Assembly (NCBI RefSeq): GCF_046292685.1
Contig: NZ_JBKBQM010000013.1
Span: 1-64,000 of the forward strand
Source: Wagnerdoeblera sp046292685
Lineage (GTDB): Bacteria; Pseudomonadota; Alphaproteobacteria; Rhodobacterales; Rhodobacteraceae
Direction: 5' to 3'
Length of the DNA stretch: 64,000 nt
Numbering within the stretch: the first letter of the stretch is position 1; every line of letters starts with the position of its first letter. The notes below the pieces were generated by a model. The model worked only from the letters and a program-made list of their open reading frames with translations. It was not told the origin of the DNA and did no database searches. Positions 46,668 to 55,289 of the stretch are shown piece after piece. The position numbers and the translations under genes are program-made.

Positions 46668-46725
46668 GTTAGCGCACGAACGTTAGCGCAAACCGCAGCC
46701 TCAACGGAACTGTTTGCGTTAACGC
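46668..46725. promoter_or_regulatory. Candidate LacI-type operator cluster ahead of gap
   Basis: GTTAGCGCA occurs at 46668-46676 and again at 46682-46690 (14 bases start to start). GTTAGCGCAAAC (46682-46693) has a near-perfect inverted partner GTTTGCGTTAAC (46712-46723), and the latter carries a perfect palindrome GCGTTAACGC (46716-46725). Half-sites of this kind are typical of LacI-family repressors such as CceR, a carbon-metabolism regulator known from Rhodobacter. The regulator is not in the window. Confidence 0.5.
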
Positions 46726-46809
46726 CATGAAAACGTGCGGTTTTCGGCCTTTCGGCGCGCGGTGTTCCGGTGTATGCGATGCGGGTTCCACAAGCCGTCG
46801 GAGTCGCGC

Positions 46810-47811
46810 ATGACCATTACCATCGGGATCAACGGGTTTGGCCGCATCGGCCGCTGCACCCTGGCGCATATCGCCGAAGCCGCGCGCAACGACGTGCAGG
46901 TGGTGGCGATCAACGCCACCGGCCCGATCGAGACCAACGCCCACTTGCTGAAATACGACAGCGTGCACGGCCGCTTTCCCGGAACCGTCCGGGTCGAGGG
47001 CAACACGCTGGACCTCGGCCGTGGCCCGATCCGGGTGATGTCGACCTACAACCCCGAAGAGCTCGACTGGTCGGGCGTCGATGTGGTGCTGGAATGCACC
47101 GGCAAGTTCAACGACCGCGACAAGGCCGCCGTTCACCTGACCCGCGGCGCCAAGCGTGTGCTGGTTTCGGCCCCGGCCAAGCGCGCGGACAAGACCGTGG
47201 TTTACGGCGTCAACCACCGCCAGCTGCTGCCCGAACACCTGGTGGTGTCGAACGGGTCGTGCACCACCAACTGCCTTGCCCCGCTGGCCAAGGTGCTGAA
47301 CGACACCATCGGCATCGAATCCGGGATCATGACCACGATCCACAGCTACACCGGCGACCAGCCCACGCTGGACCGTCGCCACAAGGATCTGTACCGCGCC
47401 CGCGCCGCCGCGATGGCGATGATCCCGACCTCGACCGGCGCGGCCAAGGCCCTGGGCGAAGTGCTGCCCGAACTGGCCGGCCGGCTGGACGGCAGCGCGA
47501 TCCGCGTGCCGACCCCGAACGTCTCGGCGGTGGACCTGACCTTTGTCGCCGGCAAGGACGTGACGGTCGAGGATGTGAACAGCATCGTGCGCGAGGCGGC
47601 GTCCGGCTACATGGGCATGGTGATGGCCTATGACCCCGAACCCAAGGTCTCGATCGATTTCAACCACACCACGCAGTCGTCGATCTTTGCCCCCGACCAG
47701 ACCAAGGTGGTGGGCAAGCGCACCGTGCGCGTGCTGGCCTGGTACGACAACGAATGGGGTTTCTCGGCGCGCATGGCCGATGTGGCCGCCGCGATGGGCC
47801 GGCTGATCTGA
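46810..47811 (+). CDS. gap: Glyceraldehyde-3-phosphate dehydrogenase
   Basis: A 333-aa phosphorylating GAPDH of glycolysis/gluconeogenesis. The catalytic Cys151 is in SNGSCTTNCLAPL and the Rossmann loop reads GINGFGRIGR. After the second beta strand it reads AINATGP, so the Asp that selects NAD is Ala36, and the NAD-type Leu-Pro segment reads DRRHKDLYRAR. It may therefore use NADP as well as NAD. It starts at ATG 46810 and is followed by a strong terminator. Confidence 0.96.
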   Translation: MTITIGINGFGRIGRCTLAHIAEAARNDVQVVAINATGPIETNAHLLKYDSVHGRFPGTVRVEGNTLDLGRGPIRVMSTYNPEELDWSGVDVVLECTGKFNDRDKAAVHLTRGAKRVLVSAPAKRADKTVVYGVNHRQLLPEHLVVSNGSCTTNCLAPLAKVLNDTIGIESGIMTTIHSYTGDQPTLDRRHKDLYRARAAAMAMIPTSTGAAKALGEVLPELAGRLDGSAIRVPTPNVSAVDLTFVAGKDVTVEDVNSIVREAASGYMGMVMAYDPEPKVSIDFNHTTQSSIFAPDQTKVVGKRTVRVLAWYDNEWGFSARMADVAAAMGRLI

Positions 47812-47832
47812 ACCTTTCCGCATCCACGGAAG

Positions 47833-47857
47833 AAGGGGGCCCTTGCGGCCCCCTTTT
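47833..47857 (+). terminator. Rho-independent terminator of gap
   Basis: A 9-bp stem (47833-47841 with 47847-47855) with a 5-base loop and a T run at its end stands 22 bases after the gap stop codon. Confidence 0.85.
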
Positions 47858-47905
47858 CGCTGCGGTCTAACTCGGGCAGGATTTCGCCGGCAAAGGGCTG
47901 CCCTG

Positions 47906-48046
47906 ATGACCGACCGACTTGCCATCATCCTCGGCCTGCTGATCCTCGGCGGGCTGGTGCTGGACCTGACCTTCGGGCTGGGCATCGCGCTGTTCCTGGC
48001 GCGGCGGTTCGCCGATCTGGTCGAATGGGCGGCCTTCTGGCGCTGA
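47906..48046 (+). CDS. Small single-span membrane protein, 46 aa
   Basis: The product has an N-terminal TDRLAIILGLLILGGLVLDL followed by FGLGIALFLARRFADLVEWAAFWR; most of it is one or two hydrophobic helices with a basic, aromatic C-terminus. Proteins of this length and pattern occur downstream of gap in other Rhodobacterales, but no function is known. It lies after the gap terminator, so it needs its own promoter or read-through. It ends 3 bases before the next stop codon. Confidence 0.65.
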   Translation: MTDRLAIILGLLILGGLVLDLTFGLGIALFLARRFADLVEWAAFWR

Positions 48047-48049
48047 GCG

Positions 48050-49555
48050 TCAGCGCGCGGCCAGCACCGCCGAAACCGGCGCCAGCGCCAGCTGGCTTGC
48101 GCGCCCCTCCAGCGCCCATTCCAGCAAGGCCGTAACCGTTTCGGGGCGCAACCGGCCGATCACTACCGCCAGGCCGTCTTGCTGCGCCTTGAACGCGGCG
48201 CGGTCCAGATAGCGGCGCATCACCGGCACGGCTTCGCCCGCGGCGTCGAGATCGCGAAAGATCGTGGCGGCGGGCAGGCCTTCGCGCCGGGCCACCTGGT
48301 CGGCGGCATTGAGCCCGCGATCCCAGGTGACCAGCCCGAAGCCGCGTGCCTGCAGCGCCGGCACCAGCGCCGCGGCAGCGCTGCGGTCGCCTTGCAGGCC
48401 GCCGGTGGCGGGATCGACCAGCGCCAGCGCCTGTGGAAAGGCAGAACCCAGCGCCTCCAGCGCGACCTCGTAATCGCCGGGTCGCCCGCGCGCCGGCAAG
48501 GCGCTGGCCAGCAAGGCGACCTCCTGCCCCGCCGCGCGCCACAGGCTTGCGCGCGCCGCCGCATCGGGGGCCGTCGGGTCGATCACCAGCGTGATGGGCA
48601 GGTCGCCAGCGGCCAGCGCCGGCAGATCGACCGGCGCGCCCGGGTCGTCAAGCAACAGGATGGCGAAGGGCGGCTTGCCATCAGGGTTGGAAAACGCGCG
48701 GGCATTGCGCACCAGCGCCGCCGAAACCTCGGCGGTTTCCGGCGCAGCACCTTCGGGCAAGGCCGGGCTGGCACCGATCCGCGGCAGGCGGTCGGCACGC
48801 ACGCCATCCACCGCCCCCCCGAACCCCGGTTGCGGGCGTGCGGGGGGCAAGGCGGGGGCGGGGGCCTCGGCGGGCGGCGATGCTTCGGCGGTTTCGGGCA
48901 GCGCAGATTCGGGGGCCGGCGGCAGGACTTGCGGCCCGCGCGGTGCCGGATCGGCCCCCGCAACGGCAGGCGGCACCGCCGGCAGCGTCGGGGCGGTTGC
49001 GGCATCGGGCCGCGGCAGCGCGGGCGCAGGCGGGGATTGCGGCGCGGGCGGTGCCGGTTCGGGCGCTGTCTGCGCCTGCGCCGGCAGACCGGGCGCTTCG
49101 GCCGCACCAGGCACGGCCTCGGCAACAGGCGCCGTGGGCGGTGCGGCAGCCGGCGCAGGCGCCGCAAGGGCATCGGGCCCGGGCAGCACCGCCGGTGCTG
49201 TGCCGGGCGTGGGCTGCGGCCCCTGATCGGGCGCCGCGGTTTCGGCCGGGGGGGCAGGTTCCGGCCTGGGTTCGGGCAGCGCCGCGACCACGGGTGGCGG
49301 GGCCGTGGGCGCCTCGGTTACGGCGGCCTCGGTTTCCTCGGGTTCTGCGCCCGCGGGTTCGGGTGCCGAGGCTTCGGGCGCTTCCGGCGCCGAAGACGCG
49401 GGGGGTGCGACAGGTTGCCCGGAGGCCGGGGCCGTGGCGGCTTCGGGGGCGGGGCCTCTGGCGCCGGGCAAGGGTGTCAGCAACGAGGCCGACGCCGCCA
49501 CGACGACCAAGGAAACCAGTCCCCAGAATACCCCCGACAGCACACCCCGGATCAC
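48050..49555 (-). CDS. Divergent polysaccharide deacetylase family protein (YibQ-like)
   Basis: A 501-aa protein with an N-terminal membrane anchor (VLSGVFWGLVSLVVVAASASLL), a very long Pro/Ala/Glu-rich linker (about 30-270, likely disordered and periplasmic), and a C-terminal domain of the divergent deacetylase group (FAILLLDDPGAPVDLPALAAGDLPITLVIDP, GLVTWDRGLNAADQVARR). The typical metal-binding His-Asp set is not seen intact, as in the family in general. The start is GTG 49555. The linker is longer than in E. coli YibQ. It is divergent from trpG. Confidence 0.85.
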   Translation of the reverse strand: MIRGVLSGVFWGLVSLVVVAASASLLTPLPGARGPAPEAATAPASGQPVAPPASSAPEAPEASAPEPAGAEPEETEAAVTEAPTAPPPVVAALPEPRPEPAPPAETAAPDQGPQPTPGTAPAVLPGPDALAAPAPAAAPPTAPVAEAVPGAAEAPGLPAQAQTAPEPAPPAPQSPPAPALPRPDAATAPTLPAVPPAVAGADPAPRGPQVLPPAPESALPETAEASPPAEAPAPALPPARPQPGFGGAVDGVRADRLPRIGASPALPEGAAPETAEVSAALVRNARAFSNPDGKPPFAILLLDDPGAPVDLPALAAGDLPITLVIDPTAPDAAARASLWRAAGQEVALLASALPARGRPGDYEVALEALGSAFPQALALVDPATGGLQGDRSAAAALVPALQARGFGLVTWDRGLNAADQVARREGLPAATIFRDLDAAGEAVPVMRRYLDRAAFKAQQDGLAVVIGRLRPETVTALLEWALEGRASQLALAPVSAVLAAR

Positions 49556-49715
49556 CCTGCACTCCTTCTGCCCGCCTGCCCGGTCGATGCCGCCGGGTTC
49601 GGTGCCGGCCGGTCTTGACGCCCGCCCCGCGCTCCGCGCATCTATAGCGCGTCATGTTGCGGGGTTCACCCCCCGAAAACGCCGCGCAAGGCGGCCATAC
49701 CACGGGGCCCGGTCC

Positions 49716-50297
49716 ATGATCCTGCTGATCGACAACTACGACAGCTTCACCTTCAACCTTGTGCATTATTTCGGCGAACTGGGGGCCGAGGTGCGCGTCG
49801 TGCGCAACGACGCGCTGGATGTGCAGGCGGCCATGGGCCTGCGCCCCGACGCCATCGTGCTGTCGCCCGGGCCGTGCGACCCCGACCAGGCCGGCATCTG
49901 CCTGCCGCTGACGCTGGCCGCGGCCGAGGCGCGGGTGCCCTTGCTGGGCGTGTGCCTTGGCCACCAGACCATCGGCCAGGCCTTCGGGGGCAAGGTCGTG
50001 CGCGCGCCGCAGATCGTGCACGGCAAGACCGACCTGATGCACCACAAGGGCCAGGGCGTGTTCGCCGGCCTGCCGACGCCGGTGCGCGCAACCCGCTATC
50101 ACTCGCTGGTCGTCGAACGGGCCAGCCTGCCCGACTGTCTGGAAATCACCGCCGAAACCGGCGACGGGCTCATCATGGGGCTGCGCCACCGCAACCTGCC
50201 CATCGAGGGCGTGCAGTTCCACCCCGAATCCATCGCTTCGGAACATGGCCACGCCATGCTGCGCAATTTCCTGACCCAGACGAGCATCCCGGCATGA
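49716..50297 (+). CDS. trpG: Anthranilate synthase glutamine amidotransferase component
   Basis: A 193-aa class I glutamine amidotransferase. Catalytic Cys is in GVCLGHQTIG and the His/Glu pair in GVQFHPESIAS. MILLIDNYDSFTFNLVHYFGEL is the family N-terminus. It provides ammonia to TrpE for anthranilate and may also serve PabB. The synthase component trpE is not in the window. The stop overlaps trpD by 4 bases. Confidence 0.95.
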   Translation: MILLIDNYDSFTFNLVHYFGELGAEVRVVRNDALDVQAAMGLRPDAIVLSPGPCDPDQAGICLPLTLAAAEARVPLLGVCLGHQTIGQAFGGKVVRAPQIVHGKTDLMHHKGQGVFAGLPTPVRATRYHSLVVERASLPDCLEITAETGDGLIMGLRHRNLPIEGVQFHPESIASEHGHAMLRNFLTQTSIPA

Positions 50298-51310
50298 GCC
50301 TTGCCCTGAAACCGCTGATCGCCGCCGCCTGCACCCGCCCGCTGTCGCGCGCCGAAGCCGAGCAGGCCTTTACCATCCTGTTCGGCGGCGAGGCGACGCC
50401 GGCGCAGGTCGGCGGGCTGCTGATGTCCTTGCGCACCCGCGGCGAAACGGTGGACGAATACGCCGCCGCCGCCCATGTGATGCGCAGCAAATGCGTGCCG
50501 GTACGCGCGCCCGAAGACGCCATCGACATCGTCGGCACCGGGGGCGACGGCAAGGGCACGCTGAACATTTCCACCGCGGCCGCGCTGGTGGTGGCAGGGG
50601 CGGGCGTTCCGGTGGCCAAGCACGGCAATCGCAACCTCAGTTCCAAATCCGGCGCGGCAGATGCGCTGACAGAGCTGGGGCTGAACGTGATGGTCGGCCC
50701 CGATGTGGTCGAACGCTGCCTGCGCGAGGCCGGCATCGGCTTCATGATGGCGCCGATGCACCACCCTGCCACCCGCCACGTCGCCCCGGTTCGGCTGGAG
50801 CTTGGCACGCGCACGATCTTCAACATTCTCGGCCCCCTGACCAACCCGGCCGGCGTGCGCCGCCAGCTGTCGGGCGCGTTTTCGGCCGAGCTGATTCGTC
50901 CGATGGCCGAAACGCTGGGGCAACTCGGGTCGGTCCGGGTCTGGATCGTGCATGGCGGCGACGGCACCGACGAACTGTCGATTGCCGCGCCCTCGCATGT
51001 GGCGGAACTGCACGGCGGCGTGGTGCGGGAATTCACGGTTGCGCCCGACGACGCCGGCCTGCCCTGGCACCCGTTCGAACACCTGCTGGGCGGCACGCCG
51101 GCAGAGAACGCCGCCGCCTTGCGCGCGCTGCTGCAAGGCCAGACCGGCGCCTACCGCGATGCGGTGCTGCTGAATGCCGCGGCGGCGCTGGTGGTGGCCG
51201 AGCGCGCCGGCGACCTGAAGGAAGGGGTCGAAATCGCGCGCGAGTCCCTCGATTCGGGTGCGGCCCGCAGCCGGCTGGAGCTGTTGCGCCAGATCGCGCC
51301 AGCGGCATGA
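50294..51310 (+). CDS. trpD: Anthranilate phosphoribosyltransferase
   Basis: A 338-aa enzyme that joins anthranilate with PRPP in tryptophan synthesis. Key segments are DIVGTGGDGKGTLNIST (PRPP binding), KHGNRNLSSKSGAADAL, and FNILGPLTNPAG. Length and order are normal. It overlaps trpG upstream and the uracil-DNA glycosylase gene downstream (4 bases each). Confidence 0.95.
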   Translation: MSLALKPLIAAACTRPLSRAEAEQAFTILFGGEATPAQVGGLLMSLRTRGETVDEYAAAAHVMRSKCVPVRAPEDAIDIVGTGGDGKGTLNISTAAALVVAGAGVPVAKHGNRNLSSKSGAADALTELGLNVMVGPDVVERCLREAGIGFMMAPMHHPATRHVAPVRLELGTRTIFNILGPLTNPAGVRRQLSGAFSAELIRPMAETLGQLGSVRVWIVHGGDGTDELSIAAPSHVAELHGGVVREFTVAPDDAGLPWHPFEHLLGGTPAENAAALRALLQGQTGAYRDAVLLNAAAALVVAERAGDLKEGVEIARESLDSGAARSRLELLRQIAPAA

Positions 51311-51951
51311 CGCGGCCCGAGCCGCCTGCACCCTGGGCGCATCTGCCGTTCTTTCACGACACCTGGCCCGCGCTTTGGCAACGGCTGGAGGCGGCGCCGC
51401 CCTGGGCCCCTGCCCCCGACCGGCTGTTTCGGGCGCTGGCGCTGACCCCGCCTGCCGCGGTCCGCGTGGTGATCCTGGGCCAGGATCCCTATCACACGCC
51501 GGGGCGCGCCACCGGGCTGGCCTTTGCCTTCCCGCCCGGCACACCGCCGCGCGATTCGCTGCGCAACATCCTGATCGAGGCCGCGGCCGACACCGGCGCC
51601 ACCCCGAACCCGGAACTGACCGGCTGGGCACGGCAAGGCGTGCTGCTGCTGAACACCGTGCTCAGCGTGCCGCTAGGGCAGGCGCATGGCCACAAGGGCT
51701 GGGGATGGGAGGCGCTGACCGAACAGGTCTTGCACCATCTGGCCGCAACCGGGCCGCGGGCCTTTCTGCTGTGGGGGGCGCCGGCCCAGCGGCTGTGCCG
51801 TGCCTTGCCGCGCAATGGCCACCTGTTCGTGGAAAGCGCGCACCCTTCGCCGCTGTCGGCCCGGCGGGGTTTTTTCGGCTCGCGCCCGTTCAGCGCGGCG
51901 AACCGCTGGCTGGCCGCGCGCGGGCAAGCCGAAATCGACTGGTCGGCCTGA
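51307..51951 (+). CDS. ung: Uracil-DNA glycosylase, family 1
   Basis: A 214-aa DNA-repair enzyme that removes uracil. Motif A is VVILGQDPYHTPGRATGLAFAFP with catalytic Asp60, and motif B is HPSPLSARRGFFGSRPFS. It starts within the trpD stop (ATGA), so it is inserted into the tryptophan operon. The N-terminus is shorter than in E. coli Ung, as in other alphaproteobacteria. Confidence 0.94.
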   Translation: MTRPEPPAPWAHLPFFHDTWPALWQRLEAAPPWAPAPDRLFRALALTPPAAVRVVILGQDPYHTPGRATGLAFAFPPGTPPRDSLRNILIEAAADTGATPNPELTGWARQGVLLLNTVLSVPLGQAHGHKGWGWEALTEQVLHHLAATGPRAFLLWGAPAQRLCRALPRNGHLFVESAHPSPLSARRGFFGSRPFSAANRWLAARGQAEIDWSA

Positions 51952-52031
51952 GCCTGCCGGGAAAACGCCTGGCGACCGCGCCTTTCCTTCGCTCGGCGCC
52001 CGGGTTACGACTGATCGAAAGGAGGCCCGCC

Positions 52032-52844
52032 ATGACCACCATCCTCGACCGCATCAAGGCCTACAAGCTGGAGGAAATCGCCGCCGCCAAGGCCGCGCTT
52101 CCGCTGTCGGACCTGCAGGCCCAGGCAGCCGCGGCACCGGCGCCCCGGGGTTTTGCCGCCGCCTTGACCCGGGCTGCCGCGCAAGGCTGGGGGCTGATCG
52201 CCGAAATCAAGAAGGCAAGCCCTTCCAAGGGGCTGATCCGCCCCGATTTCGACCCGCCCGCGCTGGCCCGCGCCTATGAAACCGGCGGTGCCGCCTGCCT
52301 TTCGGTTCTGACCGACGCGCCCTCGTTCCAGGGCGCGCCCGAATACCTGACCGCCGCGCGCGAAGCCTGCACCCTGCCCTGCCTGCGCAAGGACTTCCTT
52401 TACGACCCCTGGCAAGTGCTGGAGGCACGCGCCTGGGGGGCCGACTGCATTCTGGTCATCATGGCCTCGGTCGATGACGGGCAGGCGATGGAGCTGGAAG
52501 CCGCCGCGATGGACCTGGGCATGGACGTGTTGATCGAGGTCCACAACGCGGCCGAGCTGGAGCGGGCGACCCGGCTGAAATCGCCGCTGATCGGCATCAA
52601 CAACCGCAACCTGCACACGTTCGAGCTGAACCTCGACACCACCCGCAACCTGTCGCGCCGCGTGCCCGAGGATCGGCAGGTGGTGGCGGAATCGGGGCTG
52701 TTCACCCCCGACGACCTTGCCGACATGGGGCGCTACGGCGTGCGCCGGTTCCTGATCGGGGAATCGCTGATGCGCCAGGCTGATGTTGCCGCGGCCACTG
52801 CAGCGCTGCTTGCCAACCCGCTGACGGCACAGGGAGGGATCTGA
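52032..52844 (+). CDS. trpC: Indole-3-glycerol phosphate synthase
   Basis: A 270-aa TIM-barrel enzyme that closes the indole ring. IAEIKKASPSKGLIR contains the catalytic Lys, then CLRKDFLYDPWQV, ILIVIM-like strand, IGINNRNLHTFELNL and ESGLFTPDDL. AAAGGAGG stands just ahead of ATG 52032. It is not fused to TrpF. The stop overlaps moaC (TGATG). Confidence 0.95.
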   Translation: MTTILDRIKAYKLEEIAAAKAALPLSDLQAQAAAAPAPRGFAAALTRAAAQGWGLIAEIKKASPSKGLIRPDFDPPALARAYETGGAACLSVLTDAPSFQGAPEYLTAAREACTLPCLRKDFLYDPWQVLEARAWGADCILVIMASVDDGQAMELEAAAMDLGMDVLIEVHNAAELERATRLKSPLIGINNRNLHTFELNLDTTRNLSRRVPEDRQVVAESGLFTPDDLADMGRYGVRRFLIGESLMRQADVAAATAALLANPLTAQGGI

Positions 52845-53314
52845 TGCTGACGCATTTCGACGCGCAGGGCCGCGCGCACATGGTCGATGTCTCGGACAAG
52901 CCATCGACGGCACGCACCGCCGTTGCCGCCGGCGAAGTGCGCATGCAGCCCGAAACCCTGGCGCTGGTCACCGAAGGGCGTGCCGGCAAGGGCGATGTGC
53001 TGGGCGTGGCGCGGCTGGCCGGCATCATGGCCGCCAAGCGCACCGCCGACCTGATCCCGCTGTGCCACCCGCTGCCGCTGACCAAGGTGACGCTGGACCT
53101 GGTGGCCGACCCCGCCTTGCCGGGCGTGCGCATCGAGGCCACCGTCCGCACCGCCGGGCAAACAGGGGTCGAGATGGAGGCGCTGACCGCCGTGTCGGTC
53201 GCGGCCCTGACGGTCTACGACATGCTGAAGGCGGCCGAAAAATCCATGCAGATCGGCAACATCCGGCTGCTGATGAAAGAGGGCGGCAAATCCGGCCGCT
53301 ACGACGCGCCATGA
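52844..53314 (+). CDS. moaC: Cyclic pyranopterin monophosphate synthase MoaC
   Basis: A 156-aa enzyme that makes cyclic pyranopterin monophosphate, the first stable molybdenum-cofactor intermediate. Motifs are GVARLAGIMAAKRTADLIPLCHPL and GVEMEALTAVSVAALTVYDMLKA, then KSMQIGNIRLL. It overlaps trpC by one base and moeA by 4 bases. The partner MoaA is not in the window. Confidence 0.95.
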   Translation: MLTHFDAQGRAHMVDVSDKPSTARTAVAAGEVRMQPETLALVTEGRAGKGDVLGVARLAGIMAAKRTADLIPLCHPLPLTKVTLDLVADPALPGVRIEATVRTAGQTGVEMEALTAVSVAALTVYDMLKAAEKSMQIGNIRLLMKEGGKSGRYDAP

Positions 53315-54492
53315 TCCCGGTGGCCGAGGCGCTTGCGCGCGTTCTGGCACTGGCAAAGCCCTTGCCGGCCGAGGCGGTGCCGCTGGCGCAGGCCGCCGGC
53401 CGGGTGCTGGCGGCCGATGCGCTGGCCTTGCGCGACCAGCCGCCGTTCGCCGCCGCCGCGATGGACGGATACGCCGTCGCCGGCGAGGTGCGCCCGGGTC
53501 AGGTTCTGCGCGTCACCGGCACGGCGCAGGCCGGCGCCGCCTTTGCCGGCCGGGTCGGCGCGGGCGAGGCCGTGCGAATCTTCACCGGCGCCCCGGTGCC
53601 GGAAGGCACAACCCGCATCGTCATCCAGGAAGACGTGGTGCGCGACGGCGACCGCATCACCTTGCAGGAGGGGCTGGATGCCGGCCCCCATGTCCGCCCG
53701 CGCGGGTTCGACTTTGCCGCCGGGTATCGCCACGCGGCGCCGCGCCGGCTGAAACCTGCCGACCTGGCCTTGCTGGCCGCGATGAACTGCGCGGCCCCCG
53801 TTTGCGCGCGCCGCCCGGAACTCGCGCTGATCGCCACCGGCGACGAACTGGTGATGCCGGGCGAGGCGCCGGGCCCCGACCAGATCGTCGCCTCGAACCT
53901 GTTTGCGCTGAAGGCGATGGCTGAGGCCGAAGGCGCCCGGGTGCGTTTGCTGCCCATCGCGCGCGATACCGAAGCGGCGCTGGCCGAAGTGCTGGCACTG
54001 GCCGAAGGCGCCGACGTGGTTGCCACCATCGGCGGCGCTTCGGTGGGCGACCACGATCTGGTGGCGCGGGTGGCCGGGGCCCGCGGGCTCGAGCGCGCCT
54101 TTTACAAGATCGCCATGCGGCCCGGAAAGCCGCTGATGGCCGGGCGGCTCGGGAATGCGGTGATGCTCGGTCTGCCAGGCAACCCGGTGTCGGCCATCGT
54201 CTGCGGGCATCTGTTCCTGCTGCCGTTGCTGCGCGCCTTGCAAGGCTTGCCCGACCCTGGCCCCACATTGCGCCGCGCACGGCTGGCGCGCGACCTGGGC
54301 CCCAACGGCCCGCGTGCCCATTACATGCGCGCCAAGCTGACCCCGGCCGAAGGGCTGCCGCGCATCGACCCCTTTGCGGGGCAGGACAGCGCCTTGCTCG
54401 TGCCCTTGGCAGCGGCGGACGCGCTGCTGGTGCGCCCCATCGGCGAAGGCCCGCGCGCCGCGGGCGACGAGGTGGACTACATCCCCTTGTAG
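53311..54492 (+). CDS. moeA: Molybdopterin molybdotransferase MoeA
   Basis: A 393-aa enzyme that inserts molybdate into adenylated molybdopterin. The segments PFAAAAMDGYAV (domain I), ATGDELVMPGEAPGPDQIVASN, GGASVGDHDLV and GLPGNPVSAIVC are typical. It is the last gene of the trp/moa run; the lexA gene follows 71 bases on, behind its own promoter. Confidence 0.95.
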   Translation: MIPVAEALARVLALAKPLPAEAVPLAQAAGRVLAADALALRDQPPFAAAAMDGYAVAGEVRPGQVLRVTGTAQAGAAFAGRVGAGEAVRIFTGAPVPEGTTRIVIQEDVVRDGDRITLQEGLDAGPHVRPRGFDFAAGYRHAAPRRLKPADLALLAAMNCAAPVCARRPELALIATGDELVMPGEAPGPDQIVASNLFALKAMAEAEGARVRLLPIARDTEAALAEVLALAEGADVVATIGGASVGDHDLVARVAGARGLERAFYKIAMRPGKPLMAGRLGNAVMLGLPGNPVSAIVCGHLFLLPLLRALQGLPDPGPTLRRARLARDLGPNGPRAHYMRAKLTPAEGLPRIDPFAGQDSALLVPLAAADALLVRPIGEGPRAAGDEVDYIPL

Positions 54493-54504
54493 TCATCCCG
54501 GGCG

Positions 54505-54510
54505 TTGACA
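54505..54510 (+). promoter_or_regulatory. lexA promoter -35 element
   Basis: TTGACA is a perfect -35 hexamer directly after moeA. A matching -10 is poorly defined; CATAAG or GAACAT near 54530-54538 are possible. The LexA box lies between them. Confidence 0.5.
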
Positions 54511-54518
54511 CAAAACAG

Positions 54519-54533
54519 GAACAGTGACAGAAC
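54519..54533 (+). promoter_or_regulatory. LexA (SOS) box of lexA
   Basis: GAAC-N7-GAAC is at 54519-54522 and 54530-54533, the exact alphaproteobacterial LexA operator. It overlaps the promoter spacer and lies 31 bases before the lexA ATG, so LexA should repress its own gene. Confidence 0.85.
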
Positions 54534-54563
54534 ATAAGGAACACAACCTCGCTGGGGGCCGGC

Positions 54564-55256
54564 ATGCTGACGCGCAAGCAAATGGAACTGCTGGATTTCA
54601 TCCGCACCCGCATGGGCACTGACGGTGTGCCGCCCTCCTTCGACGAAATGAAGGATGCGCTGGACCTGAAGTCGAAATCCGGCATCCATCGGCTTATCAC
54701 CGCGCTCGAAGAACGCGGCTTCATCCGGCGGCTTGCCCACCGCGCGCGCGCCATCGAAATCGTGAAACTGCCCGAAGCGATGGAAAGCGGCGGGTTTCGC
54801 CCGCGCCTGGTGGCCGAAGCCGCCCCTCCGCCTCCGCCGCCGCGCGGTGCCTTGGCCATCGAGCCGGTGCATGCGCTGGAACTGCCGGTGATGGGCCGGA
54901 TCGCCGCCGGTGTCCCGATCGAGGCGATTGCCCATGTCTCGCACCACGTCGCTGTTCCCGGCAGCATGCTTTCGGGCAAAGGTCAGCATTATGCGCTGGA
55001 GGTGAAAGGCGACTCGATGATCGAGGCCGGCATCAACGACGGCGATATCGTGGTGATCCGCGAGCAGACCACGGCCGAGAACGGCGATATCGTCGTGGCG
55101 CTGGTCGAGGATTCCGAGGCGACGCTGAAACGGTTCCGCCGCAAGGGCAACATGATCGCGCTGGAGGCGGCGAACCCCGCCTATGAAACGCGTCTGCTGC
55201 CCGACCATGCGGTCAAGGTGCAAGGGCGCCTCGTAGGCCTGATCCGCACCTACTGA
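54564..55256 (+). CDS. lexA: SOS repressor LexA
   Basis: A 230-aa repressor with an N-terminal winged helix (MLTRKQMELLDFIRTRM, then KSKSGIHRLITALEERGFIRRL) and a C-terminal S24 peptidase domain. The self-cleavage site is Ala115-Gly116 (GRIAAGVP), and the catalytic dyad is Ser151 (KGDSMIEAG) and Lys189 (ATLKRF). An insert rich in proline (about 88-94) joins the domains. RecA filaments trigger cleavage after DNA damage. AAGGA precedes the ATG at 54564. Confidence 0.96.
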   Translation: MLTRKQMELLDFIRTRMGTDGVPPSFDEMKDALDLKSKSGIHRLITALEERGFIRRLAHRARAIEIVKLPEAMESGGFRPRLVAEAAPPPPPPRGALAIEPVHALELPVMGRIAAGVPIEAIAHVSHHVAVPGSMLSGKGQHYALEVKGDSMIEAGINDGDIVVIREQTTAENGDIVVALVEDSEATLKRFRRKGNMIALEAANPAYETRLLPDHAVKVQGRLVGLIRTY

Positions 55257-55289
55257 TCGGGGCCGGGGCAACCTAGCCCGCACCGCCGT

